Shown piece by piece: positions 15,517-23,542 of a stretch of DNA of 64,000 nucleotides. Positions within the stretch are counted from its first letter, which is position 1, and every line of letters begins with the position of its first letter. The notes beneath the pieces were generated by a model. The model did no database searches and was not told the DNA's origin. It was given only the letters and a program-made list of their open reading frames with translations. Source of the stretch: JALZMG01 sp963739975 (GTDB lineage: Bacteria > Actinomycetota > Acidimicrobiia > Acidimicrobiales > Ilumatobacteraceae); assembly GCA_963739975.1 (NCBI GenBank), contig CAVUCK010000021.1:1-64000 (forward strand). The letters run 5' to 3'. The translations under genes were made by a program, and so were the position numbers.

Positions 15517-17124
15517 TCAGGCCGCCGGCATCGCGCCATCGATCAGCGCGGCCAGGGGCTCGAGGTGCAGCTCCGGCTCGTCGGCCTCCAGGCGGGCCAA
15601 CCGGTAGCGGTTCTCGAACAGCGCCACCAGCACGCCGTCGGAGCGGTGGAGGATGCGGATGCCGCCGATCTCGCGCAGACGCGCCACGGATGCCTGGTCG
15701 GTGCGGCGGATCGCCTGGTAGCCGGCGGTCAGGATCTCGGCCGGGGCACCGAACTCGCTGGCCAGTCGGTGACCGAACACCTCGAACTGCAGCGCGCCGA
15801 CGGCGGCGAGGATCGGTGTCGTGTCGACGGCGTCGGCGTCGCGCAGCACCTGCACCACGCCCTCCTCGTCGAGCTGGTCGAGCCCGCGCCGGAACTGCTT
15901 GGCTCGTCCGGTGTCGAGCGGGCGTGCCGTGGCGAAGACCTCGGGCGAGAAGCGGGGGATGGGCGGGAACGTCACCGGGGTGGTACCGGCGGCGTAGACG
16001 GTGTCACCGAGCTGCAGCCCGGTGGCGTTGACCAGCCCGACGACGTCGCCGGGGAAGGCCTCGTCGATGGTCTCGCGGTCCGGCCCGAATGCGGTCGTCG
16101 CGTACTTCGTCGTCAGGTCGCGCCCCGTGCGGTCGCACGTCACGCTCATGCCACGCTCGAAGCGGCCGGAGCAGATGCGGGCGAAGGCCAGGCGATCGCG
16201 GTGGGCGGGATCCATGTTGGCCTGGACCTTGAACACGAAGGCGGAGCACGGCTCGGCGAGCGGCCGCGCCACATCGACGACGTCGCGGCGCGGCGCCGGC
16301 GCAGGCGCCAGGTCGACCACGGCGTCGAGCAGCAAGCGGACACCGAAGTTGGTCAGCGCTGACCCGACGAAGACGGGCGTCGACTCGCCGGCCAAGAAGG
16401 ACGGCAGGTCGACGTCGGCTCCGACGGCGTCGAGCAGGGCCAGCTCGTCGACGGCGTGGCTCCACGCCGTGCCCTCGTCGGCGGCGGCGACGTCGGCCGG
16501 CACGACGAGCTCGGGGGCAAGCGACGAGCCGCGGTCGGTGCGGGTGAAGCGGACGTAGTCGCCGGTGCGGCGGTCGATGACGCCGCGCAGGTCGCCGGCG
16601 ACGCCGACCGGCCAGGTGGCCGGTGTCGGCCGCAGCCCGATGCGGGTCTCGATCTCGTCGAGCAGGGCGAGGGGTTCGAGCCCCGGCCGGTCGAACTTGT
16701 TGAGGAAGGTCAGCACGGGCAGGCGGCGGGCCCGGCACACCTCGAACAGCTTGAGCGTCTGGGCCTCGATGCCTTTGGCCGAGTCGAGCACCATGACGAC
16801 GGCGTCGACGCCGGCGAGGACGCGATACGTGTCCTCGGAGAAGTCGCGGTGGCCGGGGGTGTCGAGCAGGTTGACGACGTGGTCGCGGTACGGGAACTGG
16901 AGGACGGTCGAGCTGATCGAGATGCCGCGCTGGCGTTCCAGCTCCATCCAGTCGGAGGTCGCGGCGCGCCGCCCGTCACGAGCCTTGACAGCGCCGGCGC
17001 GCTGGACGGCGCCGGCGTAGAGCAGGAACTTCTCCGTGAGCGTGGTCTTGCCCGCATCCGGGTGGCTGATGATCGCGAACGTGCGCCGGCGGGCAGCCTC
17101 GCTCAGCACTCGCGTCTCGTTCAC
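15517..17124 (-). CDS. prfC: Peptide chain release factor 3
   Basis: RF3 is a cytosolic translational GTPase that recycles RF1/RF2 from the ribosome. The 535-residue product has G1 ISHPDAGKTTLTEK, the switch region GISISSTVLQF, G3 LLDTPGHRDFSEDTY, G4 TFLNKFDRP and G5-like VGSAL, followed by domain II (FVFKVQANMDP) and the RF3-specific C-terminal domain (VGALQFEVFGHRL). The length matches the family. Its 5' region is divergent from the PsiE-like gene, and palindromic repeat copy B lies in that interval. Confidence 0.96.
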   Translation of the reverse strand: MNETRVLSEAARRRTFAIISHPDAGKTTLTEKFLLYAGAVQRAGAVKARDGRRAATSDWMELERQRGISISSTVLQFPYRDHVVNLLDTPGHRDFSEDTYRVLAGVDAVVMVLDSAKGIEAQTLKLFEVCRARRLPVLTFLNKFDRPGLEPLALLDEIETRIGLRPTPATWPVGVAGDLRGVIDRRTGDYVRFTRTDRGSSLAPELVVPADVAAADEGTAWSHAVDELALLDAVGADVDLPSFLAGESTPVFVGSALTNFGVRLLLDAVVDLAPAPAPRRDVVDVARPLAEPCSAFVFKVQANMDPAHRDRLAFARICSGRFERGMSVTCDRTGRDLTTKYATTAFGPDRETIDEAFPGDVVGLVNATGLQLGDTVYAAGTTPVTFPPIPRFSPEVFATARPLDTGRAKQFRRGLDQLDEEGVVQVLRDADAVDTTPILAAVGALQFEVFGHRLASEFGAPAEILTAGYQAIRRTDQASVARLREIGGIRILHRSDGVLVALFENRYRLARLEADEPELHLEPLAALIDGAMPAA

Positions 17125-17168
17125 GGTCGTTTGACGCTACCGGTGGCCCGGCCGCGAGCTCCGCCCGA

Positions 17169-17234
17169 CCATCCGAGGGTTTCGCCGCACCGGAGGGCCT
17201 GCGTGCCCGACGGGGTGACGGAAACCCTCCGATG
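17169..17234. repeat. 66-bp palindromic intergenic element (copy B)
   Basis: It begins CCATCCGAGGGTTTCGCCGCA and ends GGAAACCCTCCGATG, so the ends are inverted repeats with one mismatch. The first 20 bases differ from copy A (10751) at only two positions, with compensating change in the right arm (T/A to G/C). It lies between divergent genes, so it cannot act as an ordinary terminator here. Confidence 0.7.
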
Positions 17235-17258
17235 AGCGGCTGTGCGAGGATGCCGGCC

Positions 17259-17753
17259 GTGTCGGAACGAGGGCAGCGGCAGCGCAGCCGCGCCGACCGA
17301 CTGCTCGCCGCGGCGGAGGACGTCGTCTACGTCGGCATCGCCATCCTGCTGCTCGCCGGCTGCGGCGTCCTGCTCGTCGTCGCCGTCGATCAGCTGCTCG
17401 ACGTCTTCGACGAGCTCGGCTCCGGCCCGATTGTCGAGGTGCTCGACACCCTGCTGCTCGTGTTCATCCTCGTCGAGCTGCTGTTCGCCGTGCGCACGAC
17501 GGTCGCCCAACGCCAGCTCGTCGCTGAGCCGTTCCTGCTCGTCGGGATCATCGCCTCGATCAAAGAGATCGTGGTGCTCTCCGTCAAGGCCGCCGAGGAG
17601 GTCGGCAGCGGTGACAAGTTCCGGGACCAGCTGTGGCAGATCGGTGTGCTCTCGGTTGCCGTCGTCCTCCTGGGCGGCACGGCGTGGCTGCTCCGACTGA
17701 AGGAGCGCGAGCCCGAGGAGACCGACTCGCCCCGCGACCCCGCCCAGACCTGA
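17259..17753 (+). CDS. PsiE-like (phosphate-starvation-inducible) membrane protein
   Basis: The ~164-residue protein has four hydrophobic helices (VVYVGIAILLLAGCGVLLVV, LDTLLLVFILVELLFAV, FLLVGIIASIKEIVVLSV, LWQIGVLSVAVVLLGGTAW) and the PsiE-family hallmark GIIASIKEIVVLSVKA. PsiE proteins are inner-membrane proteins of unclear role linked to phosphate starvation in E. coli. I choose GTG 17259 because an ATG at 17232 lies inside the palindromic repeat; ATG 17250 is also possible. The acidic C-terminal tail is cytoplasmic. Confidence 0.8.
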   Translation: MSERGQRQRSRADRLLAAAEDVVYVGIAILLLAGCGVLLVVAVDQLLDVFDELGSGPIVEVLDTLLLVFILVELLFAVRTTVAQRQLVAEPFLLVGIIASIKEIVVLSVKAAEEVGSGDKFRDQLWQIGVLSVAVVLLGGTAWLLRLKEREPEETDSPRDPAQT

Positions 17754-17857
17754 CTGCTCGACCCCGACCCCTCGTTCTGAGGCAAGATCGCCATCGATTC
17801 GATGGCGATTCGACCAGACAACCGCACGCGCGGGACAAGACTGGTGCCCGCAGCCCG

Positions 17858-17941
17858 GCCCGGGTGGCGGAACTGGAAGACGCGGGGGGCTTAAACCCCC
17901 CTGACCGCAAGGTTGTGTGGGTTCGAATCCCACCCCGGGCA
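17858..17941 (+). tRNA. tRNA-Leu (anticodon UAA)
   Basis: The acceptor stem GCCCGGG pairs with CCCGGGC, followed by discriminator A. The D arm starts TGGCGGAACTGG. The anticodon stem GGGGGG/CCCCCC encloses loop CTTAAAC, giving anticodon TAA. A long variable arm and the T arm GTGGGTTCGAATCCCAC complete a class II tRNA of 84 nt. CCA is not encoded (ACCG follows). It decodes UUA, a rare codon at this GC content; the Streptomyces counterpart is bldA. Sparse, mobile-element-containing sequence begins right after it. Confidence 0.96.
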
Positions 17942-18108
17942 CCGGATCTAGCTGGTATTTTGACCTGAGCGTTTCAACCACGCTTGAGGTCGACGAGCCA
18001 ATCCGTGCACAGATCGTGCACAGGACTTGCACGCTGCGGCGAACTCGTCGCCGACCACCTTCCGGGACGAGATCTGCGTCGCGCCTGGGATCAATACAGT
18101 CGCGTTCG

Positions 18109-18849
18109 GTGGATTCGCTCTCCCTCGCCGACGTCGTTCCCCTCGCGCTGACGACGGTGACGTTCCCGACCTTCCATCCGCTTGCCGGCCAGACGGGCAT
18201 CGTCAACGCGTTCGCCATACGGCATCCGGAGGGGTTGGTCCTGGTCGACACCGGTATCGGGGAAGGCAACGCGTTCGTCGATCAGTGCTACCAACCCCTA
18301 CGGCGTGGAATCGCCGACGAGCTGCGGGCGGTCGACTTGGACATCGCCGATGTCGTCGCCGTAATCAACGGTCATCTCCACTTCGACAACATCGGTGGCA
18401 ACGCCCTGTTCCCCCGTGTTCCGATCTTCGTGCAGCAGGCCGAGTGGGACGCCGCCCACGCGGGCGGCGCCACCTACCGGAATCGGCGCGTCAACTTTGA
18501 CGTTCTCGATTGGATCGACTTCCCAGGGGCGACCTATCGCCGTATCGATGGCGAGTACGAGGTTGTCCCTGGCATCCGCCTCTTCCCGACGCCGGGCCAC
18601 ACGCCTGGTCACCAGGCCGTGGTCGTCGAGACCGACGAAGGCCGGGCAGTCGTCGCCGGCCAGGTGCCCTACGACCTGGTGGAGTGGGAGTGGATCGTCC
18701 TCGAACGGTCCATGTTCGAAGGAGCTGTACAGAACGTGGTGGTCGGTGATCTCGAGACCTACCTGGCCTCAGCCGTCCGCGTCGTCGATCTCAGTCCTCG
18801 TAGCGTTCATTTCACTCACGACCCCGTCACTTGGCGACAGGGCACCTAA
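18109..18849 (+). CDS. MBL-fold metallo-hydrolase (AHL lactonase-like)
   Basis: The ~246-residue protein has the metallo-beta-lactamase fold with VLVDTGIGEG, then the metal motif GHLHFDNIGG (H-x-H-x-D, with Asn in place of the usual final His, common in the lactonase branch), LFPTPGHTPGHQ and a closing VHFTHDP. Similar proteins are annotated as N-acyl-homoserine lactonases, but substrate cannot be read from sequence. GTG 18109 is the nearest start before the conserved part. It is the first gene after the tRNA. Confidence 0.8.
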   Translation: MDSLSLADVVPLALTTVTFPTFHPLAGQTGIVNAFAIRHPEGLVLVDTGIGEGNAFVDQCYQPLRRGIADELRAVDLDIADVVAVINGHLHFDNIGGNALFPRVPIFVQQAEWDAAHAGGATYRNRRVNFDVLDWIDFPGATYRRIDGEYEVVPGIRLFPTPGHTPGHQAVVVETDEGRAVVAGQVPYDLVEWEWIVLERSMFEGAVQNVVVGDLETYLASAVRVVDLSPRSVHFTHDPVTWRQGT

Positions 18850-18981
18850 CTTCCGCTCGCTGCAAGGGCGTGGCGCGCCAGGACGACGGATCCAGCGCGG
18901 GTGTGCGGTGCGCTGCTGCGGGCGTCTACGACACGCGTCAGGCGCCGCGACCCGAGGACCGCCGCCGAAACGACGTCGACC

Positions 18982-19024
18982 TATCCGACAACAAAGTCCG
19001 ATAACCCCGGCACGGCGCGTCCTC
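18982..19024. repeat. Imperfect hairpin/repeat with partner at 28194
   Basis: TATCCGAC and GTCCGATA form an imperfect inverted repeat around AACAAA (18982-19003), followed by CCCCGGC and GCGTCCTC. A similar string (AATCCGAC, GTCCG, CCCGGC, GCGTCCTC) occurs at 28194-28236. The core TTATCGGA (reverse strand) also appears at both flanks of the IS110 element. Confidence 0.4.
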
Positions 19025-19053
19025 TACCGCCGGCAGACGGTTACGAGCACCGT

Positions 19054-19264
19054 CTACTTGCGTCTGCCGCGTCGACGGATGAACGCTATGGCGCTCGTGC
19101 CGGCGAGCACGATCGCACCGAACCAACCGGGTAGCCACATGCTGCCCTCGAACCGCCGCCTCAGCGCCCGACAGGTCGTCGGCCTCGTTGAAGGCAGCGT
19201 TCTCGCGAGCGATCGACTGGTCGTAGCGACGCTGCCATTCGCTCGGCTCGGGCGTCGCGCTCAC
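19054..19264 (-). pseudogene. Frameshifted small tail-anchored membrane protein
   Basis: Reading from a GTG at 19264, one frame gives a polar, protein-like segment (PEPSEWQRRYDQSIARENAA, then FNEADDLSGAEAAVRG). At 19140 the adjacent frame continues as MWLPGWFGAIVLAGTSAIAF with the basic end IRRRGRRK and a stop at 19054, a textbook C-terminal membrane anchor. A one-base shift near 19140 would join them into a ~70-residue tail-anchored protein. Alternatively the 28-residue hydrophobic peptide is a separate gene. Nothing else codes in 18850-19400. Confidence 0.4.
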
Positions 19265-19406
19265 CTTCACAGTTGGCACGCCCTGCTCGTCGACCGGTTG
19301 CGTCGAGTGACCCACCCGATAAGCGCCCAGGCGTCGCGTCCTGGAAGGCCGGCTCGGACTTAGCTCACGGCGTGCAGGCCATGGTCGGAGCCGTACCTTG
19401 ACGGTG

Positions 19407-20072
19407 ATGGAGGTGAGGTTCACGAAGCTGTCCGATGCCCGCCACACCGTTGATGTCACTCGTGTCGATGGCTCGACCGATCGTGTGGAGGTTGATTCCC
19501 GCAGCTTCCTCAACCACGACTTCGCCCACCTCGCGGTCGAGTCCGAGCTGAAGCTCGAGCACGGCTTCTGGGGATCAGTGGCGGCAGGTGCCCCGCTCGC
19601 CGGCGTCGGACTGGACGGCGACGAGATCAGCCTCGCGGAACGGCTCGCTGGTCCGGTCCAAACGCTCTTGCGCGTCGGAGCGGGAGCGGCCGAGATCCAA
19701 GCCGCACTCGCGAACCTCGCGCCCGATGTCGTCGATGACCAGACAGGTGAAGGAGTCCACGAGCAACTTCGACGACTGGTTGGGCAGTGGCGGGCCACGC
19801 CATACAGAGGTCAGATGGTGATCTCATGGCCACTCGGCCCGGTCAAGAGGACGACGCGCACGCGTCCGAGTACCGCGTCCCGATGGCGCGACCCACGCCG
19901 TCCTCGATCGCCGGCAGTAGGGCGCCGTTGGTCGGCGAAGAGGATGAGTCTGGTTCCAGGGTCGCCGGCGATCCGTGCACGCCGTCAGGATCGGGGTCGG
20001 TGTGGAACGCCTGGCGTGGGTGGCTCGAGTACCAGCTTGATCAGGCTGTCGCGTGCCCAGGCTACGTACTGA
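19407..20072 (+). CDS. Hypothetical actinobacterial protein with read-through C-terminus
   Basis: Residues 1-140 form a coherent protein: MEVRFTKLSDARHTVDVTR, a DFAHLAVESELKLEHGFWG segment (histidine-containing helix) and a final RLVGQWRATPYRGQMVISWP strand. I recognise this pattern from short actinobacterial hypothetical proteins, which end about here. The remaining ~80 residues are Arg/Pro/Ser-rich and run antisense into the TetR gene, so the original stop seems lost (conserved part about 19407-19830). Function unknown. Confidence 0.55.
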   Translation: MEVRFTKLSDARHTVDVTRVDGSTDRVEVDSRSFLNHDFAHLAVESELKLEHGFWGSVAAGAPLAGVGLDGDEISLAERLAGPVQTLLRVGAGAAEIQAALANLAPDVVDDQTGEGVHEQLRRLVGQWRATPYRGQMVISWPLGPVKRTTRTRPSTASRWRDPRRPRSPAVGRRWSAKRMSLVPGSPAIRARRQDRGRCGTPGVGGSSTSLIRLSRAQATY

Positions 20073-20674
20073 GAATGTGACCAGCTTCGGCGGGCAGTCA
20101 GCTTGGTGTAGACGGTGGGGTCGTTCAGCAACCAGATGACGTCGCGGGCGGTCTTGACTGCCCGCCCCGGTGCCATGCCGCCACGTTCGACGACGGCGTC
20201 GGCGACCATTCCGGCGGCGCGGTGTCGTTGCGCCTCGAGGTCGGCGAGGAGCTCGCGCAGCTCCGGCTCGGCATCGGCGGCACGCACGAGGACGTCATAG
20301 ATCGGGGCTGCCCGGCTGGCGAGGACCCCCATCATCGTGGCGTAGCGACCGAGGAGTTCGACGGGGTCGCCGGCTTCGTACACCCACTCGGAGAGCGGGC
20401 GGTCGGCGACCGGGATGTCGGCCGGGTCGCCGGCCAGGGCGACGTCGATGCATCGCTTGAGCAGTCCTGCCTTTGATCCGAACGCGGCGTAGATCGTGGG
20501 CGGTGACACTTGCACTGCAGCACCGATGTCGCCGATCGTGGTCGCCGCGTAACCCTGGGCAACGAACAGATCGTGGGCCGCGGCCACGACCTCCAGACGC
20601 GTCGCCTCGGCCCGCGCTCGTCGGCCACTCGAGTCGTACCGCCGCGTCGAATTCCGTTGCGCCGATGAACCCAT
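19985..20674 (-). CDS. TetR/AcrR family transcriptional regulator
   Basis: The 229-residue protein has a TetR N-terminal HTH (ARAEATRLEVVAAAHDLFVA, then QGYAATTIGDIGAAVQVSPP and TIYAAFGSKAGLLKRCID) and an all-helical ligand domain. It is divergent from the DUF1772 membrane protein, with an inverted repeat GTTTAAC/GTTAAAC in the 74-bp gap. It therefore likely represses itself and that neighbour. Confidence 0.9.
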   Translation of the reverse strand: MGSSAQRNSTRRYDSSGRRARAEATRLEVVAAAHDLFVAQGYAATTIGDIGAAVQVSPPTIYAAFGSKAGLLKRCIDVALAGDPADIPVADRPLSEWVYEAGDPVELLGRYATMMGVLASRAAPIYDVLVRAADAEPELRELLADLEAQRHRAAGMVADAVVERGGMAPGRAVKTARDVIWLLNDPTVYTKLTARRSWSHSQYVAWARDSLIKLVLEPPTPGVPHRPRS

Positions 20675-20677
20675 TCT

Positions 20678-20716
20678 GTTTAACTTAGACTCTTGTCAAT
20701 CAACCTGAGGTTAAAC
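20678..20716. promoter_or_regulatory. Candidate TetR operator in divergent promoter
   Basis: GTTTAAC (20678-20684) and GTTAAAC (20710-20716) are inverted repeats in the gap between the divergent tetR-type and DUF1772 genes. On the reverse strand a TTGACA-like -35 lies between them. The spacing (25 bp) would suit two bound dimers or a promoter flanked by half sites. Confidence 0.45.
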
Positions 20717-20748
20717 CTACCCCAGTCGCAGCAGCGAAGGAGCATCCC

Positions 20749-21330
20749 ATGAGCATGGTCGACTCACCCCGCCTCGCGTGGCCCGGTCGCGTCCGCCCGC
20801 GCGGTAGCTGGCGGACGTGCAACCTGGTCGCCCTCGCCGGCCTATCGGCGTACAGCACGGCGATCGGCTGGCAGGCGCAGTTCGTGTCGTACCCCCTGTT
20901 TCGCGACGTTCCGGCAGACGCCTTCGCCGCCTACCACGAGGCCTACAACAGGGCAATCCCCCTCGTTGTCATCGTGCCCGGCTTCCTCACGTTCCTCGCC
21001 GGAGCCGCGTTCTACTGGACCAAGCCCGAGAGATTGCCGCGTGCACTGGGCGCCGTAGTCAGCACGGCCGGTGTCGTCGCTCTCGCTGCGACGGTGCTGT
21101 GGGCCATCCCGAAGCACAACGAGCTGGACCGCGACGGAGCCTCCGACGCGATCATCGACAGCCTCCTTACCGCCAACCTCATCCGCTCGGTCGCCCTGAC
21201 TGTCGCTGCAGTAGCGCTCGGATGGGGCGTGCGACGGCTCCTCACCGACAGGTCGAACTCCAGCGCACTGACGCCTGCGCGTCGAAACCACGCCGGCGAT
21301 GATCCGAACGGCAGCACAATCTCGTGCTGA
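20749..21330 (+). CDS. DUF1772 (anthrone oxygenase-like) membrane protein
   Basis: The 193-residue protein has four membrane segments, with LVALAGLSAYSTAIGWQAQF, then VSYPLFRDVPADAFAAYHEA, where DUF1772 proteins carry their conserved FxxYH-like stretch, and later LWAIPKHNELDRDG followed by LIRSVALTVAAVALGWGV. DUF1772 includes noranthrone monooxygenase-like proteins, but most bacterial members are uncharacterised. It is probably the target of the divergent TetR regulator. Confidence 0.75.
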   Translation: MSMVDSPRLAWPGRVRPRGSWRTCNLVALAGLSAYSTAIGWQAQFVSYPLFRDVPADAFAAYHEAYNRAIPLVVIVPGFLTFLAGAAFYWTKPERLPRALGAVVSTAGVVALAATVLWAIPKHNELDRDGASDAIIDSLLTANLIRSVALTVAAVALGWGVRRLLTDRSNSSALTPARRNHAGDDPNGSTISC

Positions 21331-21399
21331 ACCGTCGAGTGGCGGACAGTCGGCACTGCCTGGAGCGCCAGAATGACGTCCTGCCCGCGGCCCAGGACG

Positions 21400-22341
21400 T
21401 CAGCCCACGCAACCCATGCGGGCGAACCGAACCATCCGGGGAGTGTCCGGACACCCCAGGGGAGAATGCCGGACTGCCGCCTCCGGGAACGCCGGCAGTC
21501 GGGCGCTGTCAGGTTCGCTGGTCAGGTGGCGGTGATGTCTCTTCGGGCGAAGGATGCGGTGGCATGGCGCGATGACGGCCAGGTAGGCGAGGAGGGATGC
21601 GAGGGCGGCTGCTGGCGGGCGGTTGAACTCGACGTCGGTGAGCGGTGTCCAGGGGACGACGGTGGCCACGTTCTCGCCGATCATGAAGCGGGCCAGGCCG
21701 GGTCGCAGGGTGGCGATGGTGCGCTCGATGACCAGTGCCCATGCCGCCATGGCTATGAGGGCGGCGCTGGTGTGCGACGATGGTGGCGACGCTGACGGCG
21801 AGGACGGCGACGAGTGCGGCGACGAGCGAGATCGGGCGATAGCCGCTGCCAGGCCGATCCACCAGGCGGTGTCGGTCCCTTCGGTGGTGCCGTTGAGAAG
21901 TGCGGCGGGAAGCGCAGATGTCAGGAGGGCGACCTGCAGGGCGAACCCGATGACGAAGGCGAGAAACCCCGCCGACGCGGTGCGGGCGGCGTGCAGGCGC
22001 AGTCGTGATGGTTCCCACGTGAGAGTCGTGGTGATCGTCCCGGCTCGCCACTCGGCGCCGGCCACCGAGGCACCGCAGATTGCTGCGCCGATGACGAGGA
22101 ACAACGCTGCGGTGAGCAGCAGCGAGTCGCCGCCGGCGCCGCCGGTGGCCCACCAGGCGGCCATGTGTGCAGGGTGGTCGGTCGAACGTGCCAGTTCGGC
22201 GGGGTCGCGGCTGGACAGGTAGATGAGGACACCGCTCAGCGCGCACAACGCCAAAGCGAGGGTGATCATCCAACGGACCAGCCGGCGGTGCAGTGCCCGG
22301 CGCATCTCCACGACCAGCATCGGCACGAGCTTGCTCTTCAC
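21400..22341 (-). CDS. ABC-2 type transporter permease with internal frame disturbance
   Basis: The start GTG 22341 has a strong GAGGAGGT ribosome site and overlaps the upstream ATPase stop as GTGA. Membrane segments are clear: WMITLALALCALSGVLIYLS, LLLTAALFLVIGAAICGASV, AGFLAFVIGFALQVALL. Between about 21836 and 21771 the frame becomes a Ser/Pro-rich stretch (SRSSPHSSPSSPSASPPSSH), while the neighbouring frame reads SLVAALVAVLAVSVATIVAH, a perfect helix. This implies two compensating single-base indels. After ALIAMAAWALVIE the C-terminus is less certain; the last ~50 residues look non-conserved. No intact ATPase remains, so the transporter is probably non-functional. Confidence 0.6.
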   Translation of the reverse strand: MKSKLVPMLVVEMRRALHRRLVRWMITLALALCALSGVLIYLSSRDPAELARSTDHPAHMAAWWATGGAGGDSLLLTAALFLVIGAAICGASVAGAEWRAGTITTTLTWEPSRLRLHAARTASAGFLAFVIGFALQVALLTSALPAALLNGTTEGTDTAWWIGLAAAIARSRSSPHSSPSSPSASPPSSHTSAALIAMAAWALVIERTIATLRPGLARFMIGENVATVVPWTPLTDVEFNRPPAAALASLLAYLAVIAPCHRILRPKRHHRHLTSEPDSARLPAFPEAAVRHSPLGCPDTPRMVRFARMGCVG

Positions 22342-22388
22342 GCTGCGACCTCCTCGGTCTCCCGGCCGGTGATGCTCAAGAAGAGATC
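22338..22388 (-). pseudogene. C-terminal remnant of ABC transporter ATPase
   Basis: Immediately upstream of the permease, the minus strand reads DLFLSITGRETEEVAA and stop. This is the usual tail of an ABC-2 type ATPase (LEDLFLxxTG...). No Walker A, signature or Walker B motif is present upstream. The 5' ~900 bp of the gene have been deleted, leaving only the last 16 codons and the translational-coupling overlap. Confidence 0.6.
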
Positions 22389-22792
22389 GAGACGGCACTC
22401 ACCGGTCGGGTGGGGAACGAGATCCGGGTCTGCGGATACCCCGACCGGCGCACCCCACGATCATCTCTCTGCCGATTCGGTGCGCTCTCGGCTGCAAGCG
22501 GTGAGCCCGGTGTGGCTCGGCGACACTTGCCGTTGCCTTACTACGGACGCAGAAGGCGGTCGGACTGAACCGGTCAAGTCGGCGGTGCCCGCGCCCTCAT
22601 CCTTGGCGTTCGATGACACGCCCGCGCGTCGAGACCGACTGCGGTTTTCGGACTGCGAGGGATCAGCGCTGCGACCGGCATGATTGGCTGGTGAACGTCA
22701 AAACCTGACCTGTTTGCCCCCACGGAACCGAGGCACTCGGAGGGGGGAACCCTGTGTCCCCAGGCAAGCCGCATGAGGAGATACGCGGGTAG
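22389..22792. other. Non-coding interval, no gene supported
   Basis: The 404 bp between the ATPase remnant and the NTF2-like gene contain no frame with protein-like composition. The deletion that removed most of the ABC ATPase must have its outer end in or beyond this stretch. No inverted repeat or transposase fragment was recognised. Confidence 0.4.
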
Positions 22793-23167
22793 TCACACCA
22801 CCGACGGGCCCGGCGGAGTGTCCTGGCTGAAGACGTTGATCCAGCGATTCCCGCGTCGACACCACACCGAGCTCACGTACATCGACTCGAACTCATTGCC
22901 CGCCGCGGCCGGCCGGCGGTACACGGCCTCGTAGGCCAGCAGCAGGGCGTCGTCAGAGACGGCAAGCATCCGTGCATGGTGAAGCTCGAAGGCGGCGACC
23001 GTCGGCCCGTCGTTGAGCTGGGCAGCGTGCTCGCCCCGATCAGCGAAGCCACTCGGGTAGACGCCCAGGAAGTCCTCGGCGAGCATTGAGGCGTCAGCCG
23101 CCGGGTCGCCGGCGACCAACGCCTGCCACACCTTGCGTTCCAACCCGAGCAGCTCATCGACGTTCAC
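22793..23167 (-). CDS. DUF4440/NTF2-like protein
   Basis: The 124-residue protein has the NTF2-like cone fold pattern used by DUF4440 members: an N-terminal helix ELLGLERKVWQALVAGD, AEDFLGVYPSGF, then strands AAFELHHARMLAVSDDALLL and SSVWCRRGNRWINVFSQDTP. Such proteins are usually small-molecule-binding or calcium/calmodulin kinase II association-like domains without known activity. GTG 23167 begins the domain; the longer frame upstream has no similarity. Confidence 0.7.
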   Translation of the reverse strand: MNVDELLGLERKVWQALVAGDPAADASMLAEDFLGVYPSGFADRGEHAAQLNDGPTVAAFELHHARMLAVSDDALLLAYEAVYRRPAAAGNEFESMYVSSVWCRRGNRWINVFSQDTPPGPSVV

Positions 23168-23353
23168 TGAACCAAGTGTGACCCCAGCAGTGCCGGGTTC
23201 AGCGTTCTTGGTCGCGTCAGGGCATTTCGTTTCGGCCAAGCACCACTGCGAGTGCAAGCGAACCGGCGGTATCGGACTGTGAGTATGGAACGGCCGGTCG
23301 TCGGGATCGGCGAGGGTTGGTGTCGGTGACGACGACGTGACCCCTTATCGGAT

Positions 23354-23542
23354 TTGCCGCGGCTGTGCTCAGCCGGTGCACTGCGAGTGATGTGTCCGTC
23401 GTTGTCGCCGATGCCGGCCTGGCCTGCTGCTGTCCTGATCAGAAGCCTGTCCACCTTGCGGTGTGACCCATCACAGTCCTGACGTAGCGGTTCCTCCCAG
23501 GCCGGCACCGACCGAAACACTCACATCGGAGGTTCCACCGTC
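23354..23542 (+). ncRNA. Candidate IS110 bridge RNA region
   Basis: In IS110-group elements the non-coding end upstream of the recombinase encodes a structured bridge RNA whose loops pair with target and donor DNA. Here the upstream end has no coding potential and contains short self-complementary stretches (for example GGTGTGACCCATCACA). It is followed by an AGGAGG-like ribosome site (CGGAGGTTCCACC) before the start. I infer the RNA from position only; loops have not been matched to targets. Confidence 0.4.
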
